64,000 nt of DNA. It comes from Paraburkholderia sp. CNPSo 3272 (GTDB lineage Bacteria; Pseudomonadota; Gammaproteobacteria; Burkholderiales; Burkholderiaceae). Positions 50,532 through 61,351 of the stretch are shown here, one piece after another (the first letter of the stretch is position 1; each line of letters opens with the position of its first letter). The stretch covers positions 285,803 through 349,802 of the forward strand of contig NZ_JAMBPQ010000005.1 of assembly GCF_024206495.1 (NCBI RefSeq), written 5' to 3'. The position numbers and the translations under genes are program-made. The notes beneath the pieces were generated by a model that was not told where the DNA came from, did not search any database, and worked only from the letters and a program-made list of their open reading frames with translations.

Positions 50532-50957
50532 ATGATAAAAGCTGCGATTCCCGAGACACCTCGCGCCAAAGGCGGAGAGTCCGAAAAAATCACGATCAAT
50601 CTTGTCCCGGTAGACCTTGGTCAGATCGATCTTCTCGTTGAAGAAGGGTTCTATTCGAACCGTACCGACCTGATACGGACGGCCATCCGCAACCAGCTTG
50701 CACTGCACGCTCAGGTCGTTCAGGAGACGGTCACACGCCGCGCGCTGGTGCTCGGCATGCAGCATTTTTCCAGACAGGATCTTGAGGCAGTACGCGCGGC
50801 GCGCGAGCGCCTCGACATCCAGGTGCTCGGGCTGGCAAGCATTGCGGCTGACGTCTCACCGGAACTTGCGCGCGCAACGATTGGAAGTATCGCGGTGCTG
50901 GGGGCATATCACGCCACGCCTGCCGTCAAGGCAGCGCTCGCCGACCGTATCCGGTAG
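50532..50957 (+). CDS. Ribbon-helix-helix (CopG-like) regulator
   Basis: A 141-residue protein. Residues about 18-60 form the RHH fold (SEKITINLVPVDLGQIDLLVEEGFYSNRTDLIRTAIRNQLALHA: strand, helix, turn, helix). The C-terminal 80 residues are a helical extension of unknown role. It is followed 44 bases downstream by a PHB-depolymerase-family esterase gene, so the pair is probably an operon repressed through the adjacent array. ATG 50520 is an alternative start inside the operator. Confidence 0.85.
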   Translation: MIKAAIPETPRAKGGESEKITINLVPVDLGQIDLLVEEGFYSNRTDLIRTAIRNQLALHAQVVQETVTRRALVLGMQHFSRQDLEAVRAARERLDIQVLGLASIAADVSPELARATIGSIAVLGAYHATPAVKAALADRIR

Positions 50958-51001
50958 CCCACGCCGCCCCACCCGACATCTACTCTGCTCACCGGACGAC
51001 C

Positions 51002-52099
51002 ATGAAACTGAATGAAGGCTTTCTGAATTCGATGCACGAAGCGATGACCTTGCTGCGTACACGGGGCCCCGCCGAAGCGACGGCGGCAATACAACGCGCG
51101 TTGCGCGGCGAAGGCAATCCGGGGGCGAACGACGTGTCGGATGTAACGGTATCCAGTCCCGTGGACGCCCCGCTTTACCGGACGAAGAGGTACGACGTCC
51201 CTCCGCGTGCGACGGAACGGGTACGCACAGATGTCGAAGATCGCGGGCATTCCAGCGTCCACCTGTATTCGAATGCCGCGGGCGGCCGGCAATATCGGCT
51301 CTATGTGCCCGCAGAGACCGCGAGCACACCGATGCCGCTCGTTGTAATGCTGCACGGCTGTACCCAGGACGCTGACGACTTTGCAGCCGGTACTCAGATG
51401 GATGCGCTCGCCGAGCGTCACCGGTTTCTCGTTGCGTATCCGGTGCAGCCGAAGCAGGCGAATCCGTCAAAGTGCTGGAACTGGTTCAGGCCAAGTGATC
51501 AGTCGCGCGAACGCGGCGAGCCGTCCCTGATCGCGGGAATCACGCGGGAGATTATTGCCACGCACAATGTCGACCCTTCACGTGTGTATGTGGCGGGCCT
51601 GTCCGCGGGCGGTGCAATGGCGGCAATCATGATTAGCGAGTATCCCGAACTGTACGCCGCGGCCGGCGTACATTCCGGTCTCGCTGCGCGTTGCGCGCAT
51701 AACTTACCCACTGCGCTCGCCGCGATGAAAGGCGGCACGCATCCCGCAGAGGCGCGACGCGCGCAACGCCATTCGTTTGTGCCGCAACGGCCCATGATCG
51801 TTTTTCATGGTGATGCCGATGCCACGGTTCACCCGTCGAATGCGGCGCGAATCGTACGCGGCTTCGAACGACAACACGATGGCATCGACGAAGAGCGTCG
51901 TAGCGGGGCGGGCCGGCGTGACTGCACGGTAGTGCGGCTGGTTTCCCGCGACGGCGTGGATGCCGAGTTATGGACCATTCACGGCGCGCCGCACGCTTGG
52001 GCAGGCGGCAGTGCGCGCGGGAGCTATACGGACGCGAGCGGGCCGGACGCGAGCGGTGAAATGCTCCGTTTTTTCCTTGAACATCCGCAACATCCATAG
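51002..52099 (+). CDS. PHB depolymerase family esterase
   Basis: A 365-residue hydrolase. The core shows LVVMLHGCTQDADDFAAGTQMDALAERHRFLVAYPVQPKQANPSKCWNWF, the lipase box GLSAGGAMA (Ser), FHGDADATVHPSN (Asp) and HGAPHAWAGG (His), typical of LpqC/PHB depolymerase esterases. There is no evident signal peptide; the N-terminal 80 residues (starting NEGFLNSMHEAMTLLRTRGPAEATAAIQRAL) are the variable part of the family. It may act on intracellular PHA or related esters. Expression probably follows the upstream RHH regulator. Confidence 0.9.
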   Translation: MKLNEGFLNSMHEAMTLLRTRGPAEATAAIQRALRGEGNPGANDVSDVTVSSPVDAPLYRTKRYDVPPRATERVRTDVEDRGHSSVHLYSNAAGGRQYRLYVPAETASTPMPLVVMLHGCTQDADDFAAGTQMDALAERHRFLVAYPVQPKQANPSKCWNWFRPSDQSRERGEPSLIAGITREIIATHNVDPSRVYVAGLSAGGAMAAIMISEYPELYAAAGVHSGLAARCAHNLPTALAAMKGGTHPAEARRAQRHSFVPQRPMIVFHGDADATVHPSNAARIVRGFERQHDGIDEERRSGAGRRDCTVVRLVSRDGVDAELWTIHGAPHAWAGGSARGSYTDASGPDASGEMLRFFLEHPQHP

Positions 52100-52250
52100 T
52101 GCAAGGTAACGCGAGGTCATGCCGTGCATCATTTAAGTCAGTCGAGTCGATACTTCTACTACCTCTGCCCGCAAAAAAACGGCGGTGCCGGTTATCAACC
52201 CGGCACCGCCTGACATACTGCTTTCGGAGCGTGAAGACTTCGATATGTTC

Positions 52251-53459
52251 CTAGAAGCGGTGAATGATGCCGATCGCGCCCGCAACCTGGCTGCGCGACG
52301 AAGACGGCGCGCTGTTCTGGCCGTCGCCGATGTCGGCGGTTGCGTTGATGATCTGGCTTGCGCCGGTCGTGCCAGGCGTGCCGAGCGTCTGGCCGCCCGC
52401 ACGCTGGTACGCTTCGACGAAGTAGATACCCGTGCGCTTCGACAGCGTGTAGTACTGCGACAGGTTGTACTGTGCGTACGAAGCCGCGCTCTGGATACCG
52501 TTGGCCTTGGTCGCGCGCGTGTAGGCGAAACCAGCCGCCAGGTCGAGCACCGTGATTGGCTTGTAGTGCAGCACGACGCCGCCCGTGTTCCAGATCTGCG
52601 TGTCGACGAAGCGCGAGTTCACGCCCGGAATGTACTGGACGTTCGAGTAGGCCACCGAGATGTCCCACTGCGAGTTGAACTGGTAGCCGGCCGTCACGGC
52701 GAGGCGCTGTTGCGTCTGCGCCCACTGGAAGCCGTTGGTCAGCGCCGAAACGCCCGGCTCGCCGGCGCTGTTGGCCGTCGAGTTCGCATCCCATGGGCCG
52801 CCGCCGTTCGCCGCGTTGCTCAGGCGCTCGAAGCCCACCGCGATGCCTGCCGGACCATGCAGATACTGCGCGGCCACGCTCCACGTCTGGCCAGCGCCGG
52901 TGCTGCCTGCCACACCGCCCAGCGCGTACATGCCGCTCACGGTCAGGCCCGCGATGTTCGGCGACGTATAGAGCAGCGAATTGTTGATGCGATAGATCGT
53001 GTCCATCGAATCGATGTCGCCGGGGTGGGCGCCGTATGCGCCGGTCAGCCACGTGGTCGGGCTGTACGGCGAGAGCAGCGTGTAGTACGGAGCGTACTGG
53101 CGGCCAGCCGTCAGCGTGCCGTAGTTCGCGTTCGTGACGCCCACGAAGGCCTGGCGACTGAACATCAGATTCGTGGTCTGCTGCGCGCCGGTTGCCGAGT
53201 TAAAGCCCTCTTCGAGGGTGAAGATCGCGCGCGTGCCGCCGCCCAGATCTTCACCGCCCTTCAGGCCGAAGCGCGAGCCTGCCCAGATGCCCTGTGCCAT
53301 CTTGACGACCGAACGGCCGCCCGATGTCTTGCCAAGCGATGTCGAGCTGCTCTGATAACCGATACCGTTGTCGACGATACCGTATAGCGTGACGCTGCTT
53401 TGCGCGTGTGCGCCCAGCGCGGCGAGTCCAAGCGTAGATGCGAGGATAGTTTTTTTCAT
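52251..53459 (-). CDS. Outer-membrane porin, Gram-negative general porin family
   Basis: A 402-residue precursor with signal KKTILASTLGLAALGAHAQ, mature start SSVTLYGIVDNGIGY, strand SRFGLKGGEDLGGGTRAIFTLEEGFN, and C-terminal GIIHRF. It is only about a third to a half identical in look to the porin at 1.7 kb. Being directly downstream of the sugar-acid operon (120 bases from the dehydratase gene, same strand) suggests it admits that substrate through the outer membrane. Confidence 0.94.
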   Translation of the reverse strand: MKKTILASTLGLAALGAHAQSSVTLYGIVDNGIGYQSSSTSLGKTSGGRSVVKMAQGIWAGSRFGLKGGEDLGGGTRAIFTLEEGFNSATGAQQTTNLMFSRQAFVGVTNANYGTLTAGRQYAPYYTLLSPYSPTTWLTGAYGAHPGDIDSMDTIYRINNSLLYTSPNIAGLTVSGMYALGGVAGSTGAGQTWSVAAQYLHGPAGIAVGFERLSNAANGGGPWDANSTANSAGEPGVSALTNGFQWAQTQQRLAVTAGYQFNSQWDISVAYSNVQYIPGVNSRFVDTQIWNTGGVVLHYKPITVLDLAAGFAYTRATKANGIQSAASYAQYNLSQYYTLSKRTGIYFVEAYQRAGGQTLGTPGTTGASQIINATADIGDGQNSAPSSSRSQVAGAIGIIHRF

Positions 53460-53578
53460 CGGTAGTCCTATCTTTAGTCGTTGTGGTTTGATACTCGTTA
53501 AAACCCTGGTTGCTGCATTGCCTCCTGTCCGGCAGGGAGCGCATCACCCCTGAAGCGCTCCTCGCCGAATTGCTCTCC

Positions 53579-55330
53579 TCAGTGAATCTCGGGTTCGCCG
53601 CCCGCGCTGGCGCACGAGCCGCCCACGCCGTCACGCTGCATGAAGTCGAACTCGCAGCCGTTGTTGGCCTGCATGACGTGCATCTGGTACATCGCGCCGT
53701 AGCCGCGCTTGAAGCGAGGTTCCGGTGCGACCCACGCGGCCTTGCGGCGCGCCATTTCCTCGTCCGAAATCAGCACGTTCAGGCGGCGCTCCGGCACGTT
53801 CAGCTCGATCAGGTCGCCGTCCTGCACGAGGGCGAGCGGACCGCCGACGAACGATTCCGGCGCCACGTGCAAGACGCATGCGCCGTAGCTCGTGCCGCTC
53901 ATGCGCGCGTCGGAAATACGCAACATGTCGCGCACGCCCTTCTGCAGAATCTTTTGCGGAATCGGCAGCTGGCCCCACTCGGGCATGCCAGGCGCGCCAA
54001 CCGGACCCGCGTGCTGGAGCACGATCACGCTGTTCTCGTCGCAGTCGAGCTCTTCGCTGTCGATGCGCGCAGCCATGTCGTTGTAGTCCTTGAACACCAC
54101 GGCCTTGCCCGTGTGCACGTGCAGGTGCTTTTCCGCCGCGCCCGGCTTGATCACGGCGCCGTCCGGCGCGAGATTACCGCGCAGCACAGCGAGGCCCGTA
54201 TCCGGCATGAGCGGCTTCGCACGGCGATAGATCACCTCTTCGCTGTAGATTTCCGCATCGGCGATGTTCTCGCCTAGCGTCTTGCCGTTCACGGTCATCT
54301 GCGTGCCGTCGATCAGCTCGCCGAGTTCCTTGAGCATCGCGCGCAGGCCGCCAGCGTAGTAGAAGTCCTCCATGAGGTACTTGCCGGTCGGGCGGATGTT
54401 CGCGAGCACCGGCGTGCGACGTGCGATTTCATCGTACTGCGCGAGCGTGAGATCGACACCGGCGCGGCGCGCCAGCGCGATCATGTGGACGATCGCGTTG
54501 GTCGATCCCGAGAGCGCGAGACACGTGGTCACGGCGTTGTCGACTGCCTTGCGCGTGATGATGTCCGAAGGCTTCAGGTCTTCCCACACCATCTCGACGA
54601 TGCGCATGCCCGTCTTCGCCGACATCTGCGCGTGGCGCGAGTCCGGCGCGGGAATCGAGGCGAAGCCCGGCAGCGTGAAGCCCAAGGCTTCCGCGGCGCT
54701 CGTCATCGTCGATGCCGTGCCCATCGTCATGCAGTGGCCCGGCGAGCGTGCGATGCCGCCTTCCACGCCCTTCCAGTCCTCTTCGGTGATCTTGCCCGCG
54801 CGCAGGTCGGCCCAGTACTTCCAGGTATCCGAGCCCGAACCGAGCGTCACGCCATTCCAGTTGCCGTTGAGCATCGGGCCCGCGGGCAGGAAGATCGTGG
54901 GCAGATCCATCGAGATCGCGCCCATCAGCAGCGCGGGCGTGGTCTTGTCGCACCCGCCCATCAGCACGACGCCGTCGGCCGGGTACGAACGGATCGTCTC
55001 TTCTGCTTCCATGGCGAGGAAGTTGCGATAGAGCATCGTGGTGGGCTTCTGGAACGGCTCGGAAAGCGTCTGCACCGGCAGCTCGATCGGGAAACCTCCT
55101 GCCTGCCAGATGCCGCGCTTGACCTCTTCCACGCGCTGCTTGAAGTGCGTATGGCAAGGGTTGATCTCACTCCACGTATTGAGGATGGCGATCACCGGTT
55201 TGCCCGCGTACTCCTCGCGGCTGTAGCCCATCTGCGCGGTGCGCGAGCGATGGCCGAACGACCGCAGGTCGTTCACGCCATACCAGCGGTGGCTGCGCAG
55301 TTCTTCGGGGGTCTTTCGCTTCTTGCTCAT
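53579..55330 (-). CDS. IlvD/Edd family sugar-acid dehydratase (L-arabonate dehydratase-like)
   Basis: A 583-residue Fe-S dehydratase that converts an aldonate to its 2-keto-3-deoxy form. Start [28 protein letters not shown] resembles L-arabonate/pentonate dehydratases rather than IlvD or Edd. The three Fe-S cysteines are in [25 protein letters not shown] and [14 protein letters not shown]; the catalytic Ser/Lys-type C-terminal motif [12 protein letters not shown] is intact. Followed by the DHDPS-family and semialdehyde dehydrogenase activities encoded upstream, it completes a Weimberg-type route to 2-oxoglutarate. ATG 55330 matches the family start. Confidence 0.9.
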   Translation of the reverse strand: MSKKRKTPEELRSHRWYGVNDLRSFGHRSRTAQMGYSREEYAGKPVIAILNTWSEINPCHTHFKQRVEEVKRGIWQAGGFPIELPVQTLSEPFQKPTTMLYRNFLAMEAEETIRSYPADGVVLMGGCDKTTPALLMGAISMDLPTIFLPAGPMLNGNWNGVTLGSGSDTWKYWADLRAGKITEEDWKGVEGGIARSPGHCMTMGTASTMTSAAEALGFTLPGFASIPAPDSRHAQMSAKTGMRIVEMVWEDLKPSDIITRKAVDNAVTTCLALSGSTNAIVHMIALARRAGVDLTLAQYDEIARRTPVLANIRPTGKYLMEDFYYAGGLRAMLKELGELIDGTQMTVNGKTLGENIADAEIYSEEVIYRRAKPLMPDTGLAVLRGNLAPDGAVIKPGAAEKHLHVHTGKAVVFKDYNDMAARIDSEELDCDENSVIVLQHAGPVGAPGMPEWGQLPIPQKILQKGVRDMLRISDARMSGTSYGACVLHVAPESFVGGPLALVQDGDLIELNVPERRLNVLISDEEMARRKAAWVAPEPRFKRGYGAMYQMHVMQANNGCEFDFMQRDGVGGSCASAGGEPEIH

Positions 55331-55374
55331 CTTGCGTTGCTCCAGGTGTTTCCAGTAAAGCCGCCGGCGTTGGC

Positions 55375-56301
55375 CTAGCGCTGCTCCTTCACGCGCGACA
55401 CGAGCTGTGTCGGGCTGACGAACTGCAGTGCCACCAGCACCCACGCAAGCGTGATGGCCATGTAGATCATGGCCATCGCGTCGATGGATTGCGGCGCACG
55501 CACGCCCGTCGAGAAGACGGCGTAGTACAGCGCAACCACCAGCGTTTGCGTGTCGGGTCCGGCGGTAAAGAAAGTGAGTTCAAACATGCCGATCGTGCGC
55601 ACCAGCACGAGCAGCCCCGCCGCCAGCATCCCCGGCACGAGGAGCGGCAGCAGTACATAACGGAAATAGCGGAACGTGTTCGCGCCGAAAATCCGCGCGG
55701 CGGACTCGAGATTCGGATCGATCTGCTCGATGAACGGCGTCATCACGAGGATCACGAACGGCAGCGCGGGCACCAGGTTCGCGAGGATCACGCCGGGCAA
55801 CGTGCCCGCGAGGCCGATCTGGTACATCGCAGTGGCCATCGGAATACCGTACGTGACGGGCGGCACCATGAGCGGCAGCAGAAACACGAGCATGGCAATG
55901 CGCTTGCCTGGGAACTGCGCGCGCGCCAGAGCGTAGGCCGCGGGCACGCCCAGCGCGATGGACAGCAGCACGACCGAGCCGACCACTTCGAACGTCACCC
56001 ACAGCACGCTCGAAAGCTGGAAGTCGCGCCACGCCTGCGCATACCAGTGCAGCGTGAAGCCCTGCGGCAGCGGCGTGCCGAACCAGCGTGTGGCGATCGA
56101 GTTCACGCCCACCGTGGCGATCAGCAGCACAACATTGAGCAGGAAGAAAACCACGCCGCCCCAGACGAACACTTTCCAGAGCACGTCGGGCAGGCGCGAA
56201 GCGGGCCTGGCCTGCTCGACGTTAGCGGCGGGAGCGCTACGCTCCTCGCCCGCCTGCGCACCCGTGCCGAGGCCGGCCGCGTTGCGTTGATGGGCGGTCA
56301 T
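55375..56301 (-). CDS. ABC transporter permease (second)
   Basis: A 308-residue BPD_transp_1 permease with six helices and the EAA loop ([30 protein letters not shown]). The N-terminal 45 residues are a cytoplasmic Ala-rich stretch. It pairs with the permease gene it overlaps by one base, in the spermidine/putrescine/Fe3+-type (POPT/FeT) class. Confidence 0.92.
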   Translation of the reverse strand: MTAHQRNAAGLGTGAQAGEERSAPAANVEQARPASRLPDVLWKVFVWGGVVFFLLNVVLLIATVGVNSIATRWFGTPLPQGFTLHWYAQAWRDFQLSSVLWVTFEVVGSVVLLSIALGVPAAYALARAQFPGKRIAMLVFLLPLMVPPVTYGIPMATAMYQIGLAGTLPGVILANLVPALPFVILVMTPFIEQIDPNLESAARIFGANTFRYFRYVLLPLLVPGMLAAGLLVLVRTIGMFELTFFTAGPDTQTLVVALYYAVFSTGVRAPQSIDAMAMIYMAITLAWVLVALQFVSPTQLVSRVKEQR

Positions 56302-57182
56302 CAGCCTTTCCCTCCGCTCACCGGCCCCGAGTAGAAGAAGCGCTTGGCGCTCAACATCGCGGCCACGACGATCAACTGCACGAAGCCCATCACGATGGCG
56401 ATGGTCGAGGCGAGCGAGTAGTCATAGCTCTCGAACGCCGCCTCCGCTGCTGCAATGGAGATCACGCGCGTGGGACCCGCGGGCGCACCGAGCAGCACCG
56501 CCGAAGGAAACACCGAATACGCCTGCACGAACGACAGGCACGCGGCCATCGTGAGACCGGGCGCCAGCAGCGGCAGATAGATTTGCCGGAACTGCTGCCA
56601 CGGGCCTGCGCCAAGCGTGGCCGCCGCGCGCGCGAGCGTCGGGTCGATGCCGGTGACGTACGAGAGCGTGAGCAGAAACGCGAACGGGAAACCCGAAACG
56701 ATCAACGAAATCAGCACGCCCCAATAGTTATGCGTGAGCCGAATCTCTTCGTTCGTGTACAGATGCAGCGCGTGCAGCGCCTGCGGGAACCAGCCGTTCG
56801 GGCCGAAGTAGCTGAGCATGCCGTCGGCGATCAGCACGGTGCCGAGCGTCACGGGAATCACGAGCAGCGTGGTCACGAGCTTCTGGTACGGCGACTTGCG
56901 GCGCAGCGAGAAGGCCACCGGCAGCGAGAGCCCGACGTTGATGATCGTCGCGGGCACCGCCAGCTTGAGCGTGACGAACACCGTGGGCCACAAAGAGAGG
57001 TCGTGAACGAACTCAAGGTAATTCGCGAACATGCCGCCGCCGTTCATCGGCTTGAACGAAAGTACGAGCCCGTAGGCGAACGGATAAAGGAACATCGCGA
57101 TGATGAAGCCGAGCGCGGGCGTGATGAGCCAGCCGCGCGAATCGCGCGGCGCCTTGACCAGCGACGGAAGGAGCGTGCTCAT
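56301..57182 (-). CDS. ABC transporter permease (first)
   Basis: A 293-residue six-helix permease of the PotB/CysU type with the EAA motif TLARAAATLGAGPWQQFRQIYLPLLAPGL. ATG 57182 overlaps the ATPase stop codon (ATGA), so translation is coupled; the longer frame to 57275 lies inside the ATPase gene. Confidence 0.92.
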   Translation of the reverse strand: MSTLLPSLVKAPRDSRGWLITPALGFIIAMFLYPFAYGLVLSFKPMNGGGMFANYLEFVHDLSLWPTVFVTLKLAVPATIINVGLSLPVAFSLRRKSPYQKLVTTLLVIPVTLGTVLIADGMLSYFGPNGWFPQALHALHLYTNEEIRLTHNYWGVLISLIVSGFPFAFLLTLSYVTGIDPTLARAAATLGAGPWQQFRQIYLPLLAPGLTMAACLSFVQAYSVFPSAVLLGAPAGPTRVISIAAAEAAFESYDYSLASTIAIVMGFVQLIVVAAMLSAKRFFYSGPVSGGKG

Positions 57183-58258
57183 GACGCACGCTCCGCGTAC
57201 GCCAGCACGTGCGAAGGCGCGACGCGCAGCGTGGCCCGCTCGCCCGCTTCGAATTCGCCTTCCACGCGCGCCCACAGCTTGCCGAACGGCGCGTTGGCGA
57301 GCAGCAGCGAATCGCGGCCGCCGTATTCGACCATTTCCACTTCGACGTCGAAGGCGTTCGCATCGCCCGCGTTGGCGCGCTCGAAATCCTCGGGGCGCAT
57401 GGCCACGGTAATTTCGCTGCCGCTCAGTTCGCCCATCGGCACGCCTGTGAGCGTGATGCCCGACGACGACATCGCAACATGCCCGCCCCGCTCGCCCGTA
57501 ATGGCGAACGGCAGCACATTGCGAAAGCCCATGAAGCGCGCAACGTGCAGATTCGAGGGGCGGCTATACACTTCCTTCGGCGTCGCGACCTGCTGTACGA
57601 CGCCCTCTCTCATCACGACGATGCGGTCCGCCATCGAAAGCGCTTCGTCCTGATCGTGGGTCACGTAAATCGTGGCGCGTTCGAGCTGCCCGTGAATGCG
57701 GCGGATTTCCGCGCGCATTTCGATGCGCAGCCTGGTGTCGAGGTTCGAGAGCGGCTCGTCCATCAGCACGAGCGGCGGCTCGATGACGATGGCGCGGGCA
57801 ATCGCCACGCGCTGCTGCTGGCCGCCCGAAAGCTGGCCCGGCAGCTTGTTTTCATGGCCGACGAGTTGCACGAGTTGCAGCGCCTCGCGCGCGCGGCGCT
57901 TCGCCTCTTCGCGCGGCACGCCCTGCATTTTCAGGCCGAAGCCGACGTTTTCCAGCACCGTCATGTGCGGGAACAACGCATAGTTTTGGAACACCATGCC
58001 GAAGCCGCGCTTCTCGGGCGGCAGCACGTCGATACGCAGATCGTCCAGCCAGATGCTGCCGCTCGTGAGCGGTTGCAGACCAGCGATGCAATTGAGCGCC
58101 GTGGATTTGCCGCAGCCCGAAGGCCCGAGCAGCGCGATGAATTCGCCGCGGCGAATGTCGAGGTCGAGACCACGCAGCGCGGCTAGCTGCGTCCCCTCTG
58201 CGCTGGTGAAGCTACGACACACCGAGTCGAGGCGCAGACGATCGAAAGAATGCTTCAT
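57179..58258 (-). CDS. ABC transporter ATP-binding protein
   Basis: A 359-residue ATPase of the PotA/FbpC class: Walker [10 protein letters not shown] (residues 45-53), Q-loop [20 protein letters not shown], signature [14 protein letters not shown], Walker [12 protein letters not shown] and a C-terminal TOBE domain (residues about 270-359). Start 58258 follows CAGGAACGTGAC; the frame is open to 58312. Its lack of a malK-like regulatory extension fits an acid-sugar importer. Confidence 0.94.
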   Translation of the reverse strand: MKHSFDRLRLDSVCRSFTSAEGTQLAALRGLDLDIRRGEFIALLGPSGCGKSTALNCIAGLQPLTSGSIWLDDLRIDVLPPEKRGFGMVFQNYALFPHMTVLENVGFGLKMQGVPREEAKRRAREALQLVQLVGHENKLPGQLSGGQQQRVAIARAIVIEPPLVLMDEPLSNLDTRLRIEMRAEIRRIHGQLERATIYVTHDQDEALSMADRIVVMREGVVQQVATPKEVYSRPSNLHVARFMGFRNVLPFAITGERGGHVAMSSSGITLTGVPMGELSGSEITVAMRPEDFERANAGDANAFDVEVEMVEYGGRDSLLLANAPFGKLWARVEGEFEAGERATLRVAPSHVLAYAERAS

Positions 58259-58367
58259 GTCACGTTCCTGACCGACAAGATCAACTACGTACGAATGGAA
58301 CGCGGACGGCACTCAACCCGAATGAGCGACTCGAATACCGTCCGTCCATTGCTGATTCTTCCTCTCG

Positions 58368-59534
58368 TTACTGCGACTTCTGCGAACCGACTTCGCGGTC
58401 CCATTTCTGGAACGCCGCGACCATCGCCTGCGCCGAAAGCGGCTGCACATGCGGATAAGCCGTGAGCCACTTCGCGTATTCGGGACGGCCGTATTTCGCG
58501 ATCACGTCCTGGCTTTCCTTCGGCGCCATCTGCAGCGTGACGTCCTTCACTGCCGGGCCCGGATAGAAGTAGCCGTCGTCATATGTCATGGCCTGCTGCT
58601 GCGGCTCGAGCATGAAGTTCATGAGCTTGAGCAGCACCGCGAGCTTCTCTTTCGAAACGCCCTTCGGGACGACCATGTAGTGGGCGTCGTTCACCCACGT
58701 CATGTTGTTGAATGCCTGCACCTTGAAGTCGGCCGGCACGATGCCGAGCGCGCGCGGGTTGATGTCCCAGCCCGTCACGGTCACGGTCATGTCGCGCGTG
58801 CCTTCGCCCAGTTCCTTCATCACCGCCGAGGTGCCGCCCGGGTAGTACGGCACGCACGAGTTCAGCTCCTTTAGGTATGCCCAGGTCTTGTCCCAGCCGT
58901 TGATCGGGTCTTGCGGGTTCTTGTCGCCGAGCAGGTACGGCAGGCCCATCAGGAACGTGCGGCCCGGACCCGAGTTGGCCGGTCGCGCATAGATCAGCTT
59001 GCCGGGGTTCGCCTTGCACCACGTCAGCAGTTCCTGCGGCGTTTGCGGCGGCCTGGCAACCTTGGCCGGGTTGTATTCGATCAGCGGACCGGCCGGCATG
59101 TACGAAACTTCGAGACCGTAGCCTTGCGCCAGGTCCTGCATCTTGCGCGGGCCCGGCGCGTACTTGTCGAGCACGCCCGGCAGCGCGGACTGCTGGTCGG
59201 GCAGCAGCTTCATCCACAGGTTCTGTTCGATGCCGGCGGCAAGCGCGTCGGTGCCCGTCAGCACGAGATCGATGTCGGCGCGGCCGGCGGCCTGCATTGC
59301 CTTGATCTTGCCAGGCAACTGAGGCGCGGGCGCGTTGGTGTAGGTGATGTTGGAGACGAGATTCGGGTTTTTCGCCTTGAACGCTTCGAAGGCTTTCTGC
59401 GTGAGCTGCAGGTTACCGGCCACGTCGACTACGTTCAGGGAAACGGGATCGGCCTTTGCCGCGCTCATGCCGAGCGCCGCGGCGGCCGCCGCACACACGG
59501 CCAGCACGCTGGCCTTCAGGCGTCCATCGAACAT
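58368..59534 (-). CDS. ABC transporter periplasmic substrate-binding protein
   Basis: A 388-residue type II binding protein (SBP_bac_1/PotD-like) with a Sec signal peptide ending SAAKADP near residue 28. The rest shows the alternating alpha/beta pattern of two lobes (LNVVDVAGNLQLTQKAFEAFKAKNPNLVSNITYTNAPAPQLPGKIK). One Cys pair (TWCKANP, LNSCVPYYPGG) may be a disulfide. AGGAG precedes the ATG. Its own operator-like site lies 93 bases upstream, suggesting an internal promoter. Confidence 0.92.
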   Translation of the reverse strand: MFDGRLKASVLAVCAAAAAALGMSAAKADPVSLNVVDVAGNLQLTQKAFEAFKAKNPNLVSNITYTNAPAPQLPGKIKAMQAAGRADIDLVLTGTDALAAGIEQNLWMKLLPDQQSALPGVLDKYAPGPRKMQDLAQGYGLEVSYMPAGPLIEYNPAKVARPPQTPQELLTWCKANPGKLIYARPANSGPGRTFLMGLPYLLGDKNPQDPINGWDKTWAYLKELNSCVPYYPGGTSAVMKELGEGTRDMTVTVTGWDINPRALGIVPADFKVQAFNNMTWVNDAHYMVVPKGVSKEKLAVLLKLMNFMLEPQQQAMTYDDGYFYPGPAVKDVTLQMAPKESQDVIAKYGRPEYAKWLTAYPHVQPLSAQAMVAAFQKWDREVGSQKSQ

Positions 59535-59626
59535 CGCATCTCCTCACATCTGATTATGGAATTTGTTCTAACGCGACCATTCCTGTCTTGCCCAGGCCGG
59601 ACACAGGATGCCGAACCACGCACCAA

Positions 59627-59639
59627 GTTGTCAAGCAAC
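59627..59639. promoter_or_regulatory. GTTGTCAAGCAAC operator before the binding-protein gene
   Basis: Inverted repeat GTTG-N5-CAAC, 12 of 13 bases identical to 62361-62373. It lies in the about 200-base gap between the aldehyde dehydrogenase gene and the binding-protein gene. Confidence 0.65.
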
Positions 59640-59741
59640 GTAAGGCTCTTTGTGAGACTACTGTGAGCCTCTTGTCGGACTCCTTTTGGATAAAGCGCCT
59701 GCAAGGCTTCTGCAGGCGCTTTCCTGACCGCTTTCGCGGGA

Positions 59742-61322
59742 TTACTGCTTCACCAGCTCGCCGTCGCGCAAACGCCACAGCGCGAGCGGATTGTCGTTCT
59801 GCAGCGTGACCGGCAGCAGTTCGGCCGGCAGGTCCTGGTAGCAGACCGGACGCAGGAAGCGCTCGATCGCCATCGCGCCCACCGAAGTCGAGCGCGCGTC
59901 CGAAGTGGCCGGGAACGGGCCGCCGTGAACCATCGCATACGAGACTTCGACACCCGTCGGGAAGCCGTTGGCGAGAATGCGGCCGGCCTTGCGCTCGAGA
60001 ATCGGCAAGAGGCGCGCGGCCATCGCGTAGTCGTCGCGGTCCATGTGCAGCGTCGCCGTAAGCTGGCCTTCGAGGTGCTCCGCCACGCGCGCGAGTTCCG
60101 CTTCGTCGCGGCACGCCACGACGACCGAGGTCGGCCCGAAGATCTCGTCCGACAACGCGTGCTGGGCGAGGAACTGCTCGGCGCTCGCCTTGAAGAGGAC
60201 CGGCAGCGCGTCGCAGTGCGCGTCCGTCTTCGTGCCTTCCGCCAGATTTTCGATGCCCGGCAGCTGCTTGCGCGCCGCAATCGCTTCGCCATACGTCGAG
60301 GCGATGCCGGCAGTCAGCATGCTTTGCGAGGGCTTCTGCGTGAGCACGGCGCTCGCCGCCTTCACGAAGCGGTCGAGTTCCGGCGAGTCGATCGCGAACA
60401 CGAGGCCCGGGTTCGTGCAGAACTGGCCGACGCCCAGCGTGAGCGAGTCGACGAAGCCCCGCGCGAGCGCATCGCCGCGGGCGGCCAGCGCCGCGGGCAG
60501 CACGAGCATCGGGTTGATGCTGCTCATTTCGGCGTAGACCGGAATCGGCTCGGGCCGCGTGGCCGCGATGTGCGAAAGCGCGAGACCACCGCGGCGCGAA
60601 CCCGTGAAGCCCACGGCCTTGATGGCCGGGTGCGCCACGAGCGTCTCGCCCGCTTCGTTGCCGCCGCCGAAGACGAGCGAGAACACGCCTTCGGGCAGGC
60701 CGACATCGGCCACGGCCTGCTGGATCGCGCGGCCCACGAGTTCCGAGGTGCCCGGATGCGCGAGGTGCGCCTTCACGACGACGGGACAGCCGGCAGCCAG
60801 CGCCGAAGCCGTGTCGCCGCCCGCCACTGAAAACGCCAGCGGGAAGTTGCTCGCGCCGAACACGGCCACCGGGCCGAGCGGGATGCGATGCGCGCGCAGG
60901 TCCGAGCGCGGCAGCGGCTTGCGCTCGGGCAGCGCCGAGTCGAGCACGGCGCCGCACCAGCGGCCGTCGCGCACGAGCGATGCGAAAAGACGCAGTTGGC
61001 TGACCGTGCGGCCGCGCTCGCCTTCGAGGCGCCCCTTGGGCAGCGCCGATTCGAGATGCGCGCGCTCGATCAGCGCGTCGCCGATGCCGAGAATGCGCTC
61101 GGCGATCGCTTCGAGCAGGCGCGCACGCGTTTCGTGCGGGGCGGCGCGGAAGGCGTCGAACGCCTGCGCCGCGAGTTCACAGGCGCGCGCGACTTCGGCC
61201 TTGCCACCGAGGCCGAACGACGGCTCGATTTGCTCGCCGAGCGCGGGCGCGAAGGCGCGCATTTCGCCGGCCTCGCCGCGCACCGCTTGCGCGCCGAGCA
61301 GCATGGCTCCAGTAATCTGCAT
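59742..61322 (-). CDS. 2-oxoglutarate-semialdehyde dehydrogenase
   Basis: A 526-residue aldehyde dehydrogenase oxidising 2,5-dioxovalerate to 2-oxoglutarate with NAD(P), the final step of non-phosphorylative pentonate, aldarate and hydroxyproline pathways. Motifs: [57 protein letters not shown], the general base in [12 protein letters not shown] and catalytic Cys in VGQFCTNPG. The length and [13 protein letters not shown] ending match class III KGSADH. ATG 61322 has GGAG upstream; TTG 61337 is an alternative. Confidence 0.93.
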   Translation of the reverse strand: MQITGAMLLGAQAVRGEAGEMRAFAPALGEQIEPSFGLGGKAEVARACELAAQAFDAFRAAPHETRARLLEAIAERILGIGDALIERAHLESALPKGRLEGERGRTVSQLRLFASLVRDGRWCGAVLDSALPERKPLPRSDLRAHRIPLGPVAVFGASNFPLAFSVAGGDTASALAAGCPVVVKAHLAHPGTSELVGRAIQQAVADVGLPEGVFSLVFGGGNEAGETLVAHPAIKAVGFTGSRRGGLALSHIAATRPEPIPVYAEMSSINPMLVLPAALAARGDALARGFVDSLTLGVGQFCTNPGLVFAIDSPELDRFVKAASAVLTQKPSQSMLTAGIASTYGEAIAARKQLPGIENLAEGTKTDAHCDALPVLFKASAEQFLAQHALSDEIFGPTSVVVACRDEAELARVAEHLEGQLTATLHMDRDDYAMAARLLPILERKAGRILANGFPTGVEVSYAMVHGGPFPATSDARSTSVGAMAIERFLRPVCYQDLPAELLPVTLQNDNPLALWRLRDGELVKQ

Positions 61323-61351
61323 GTTCGCTCCGTTCAAATGCTATCTGCCAT

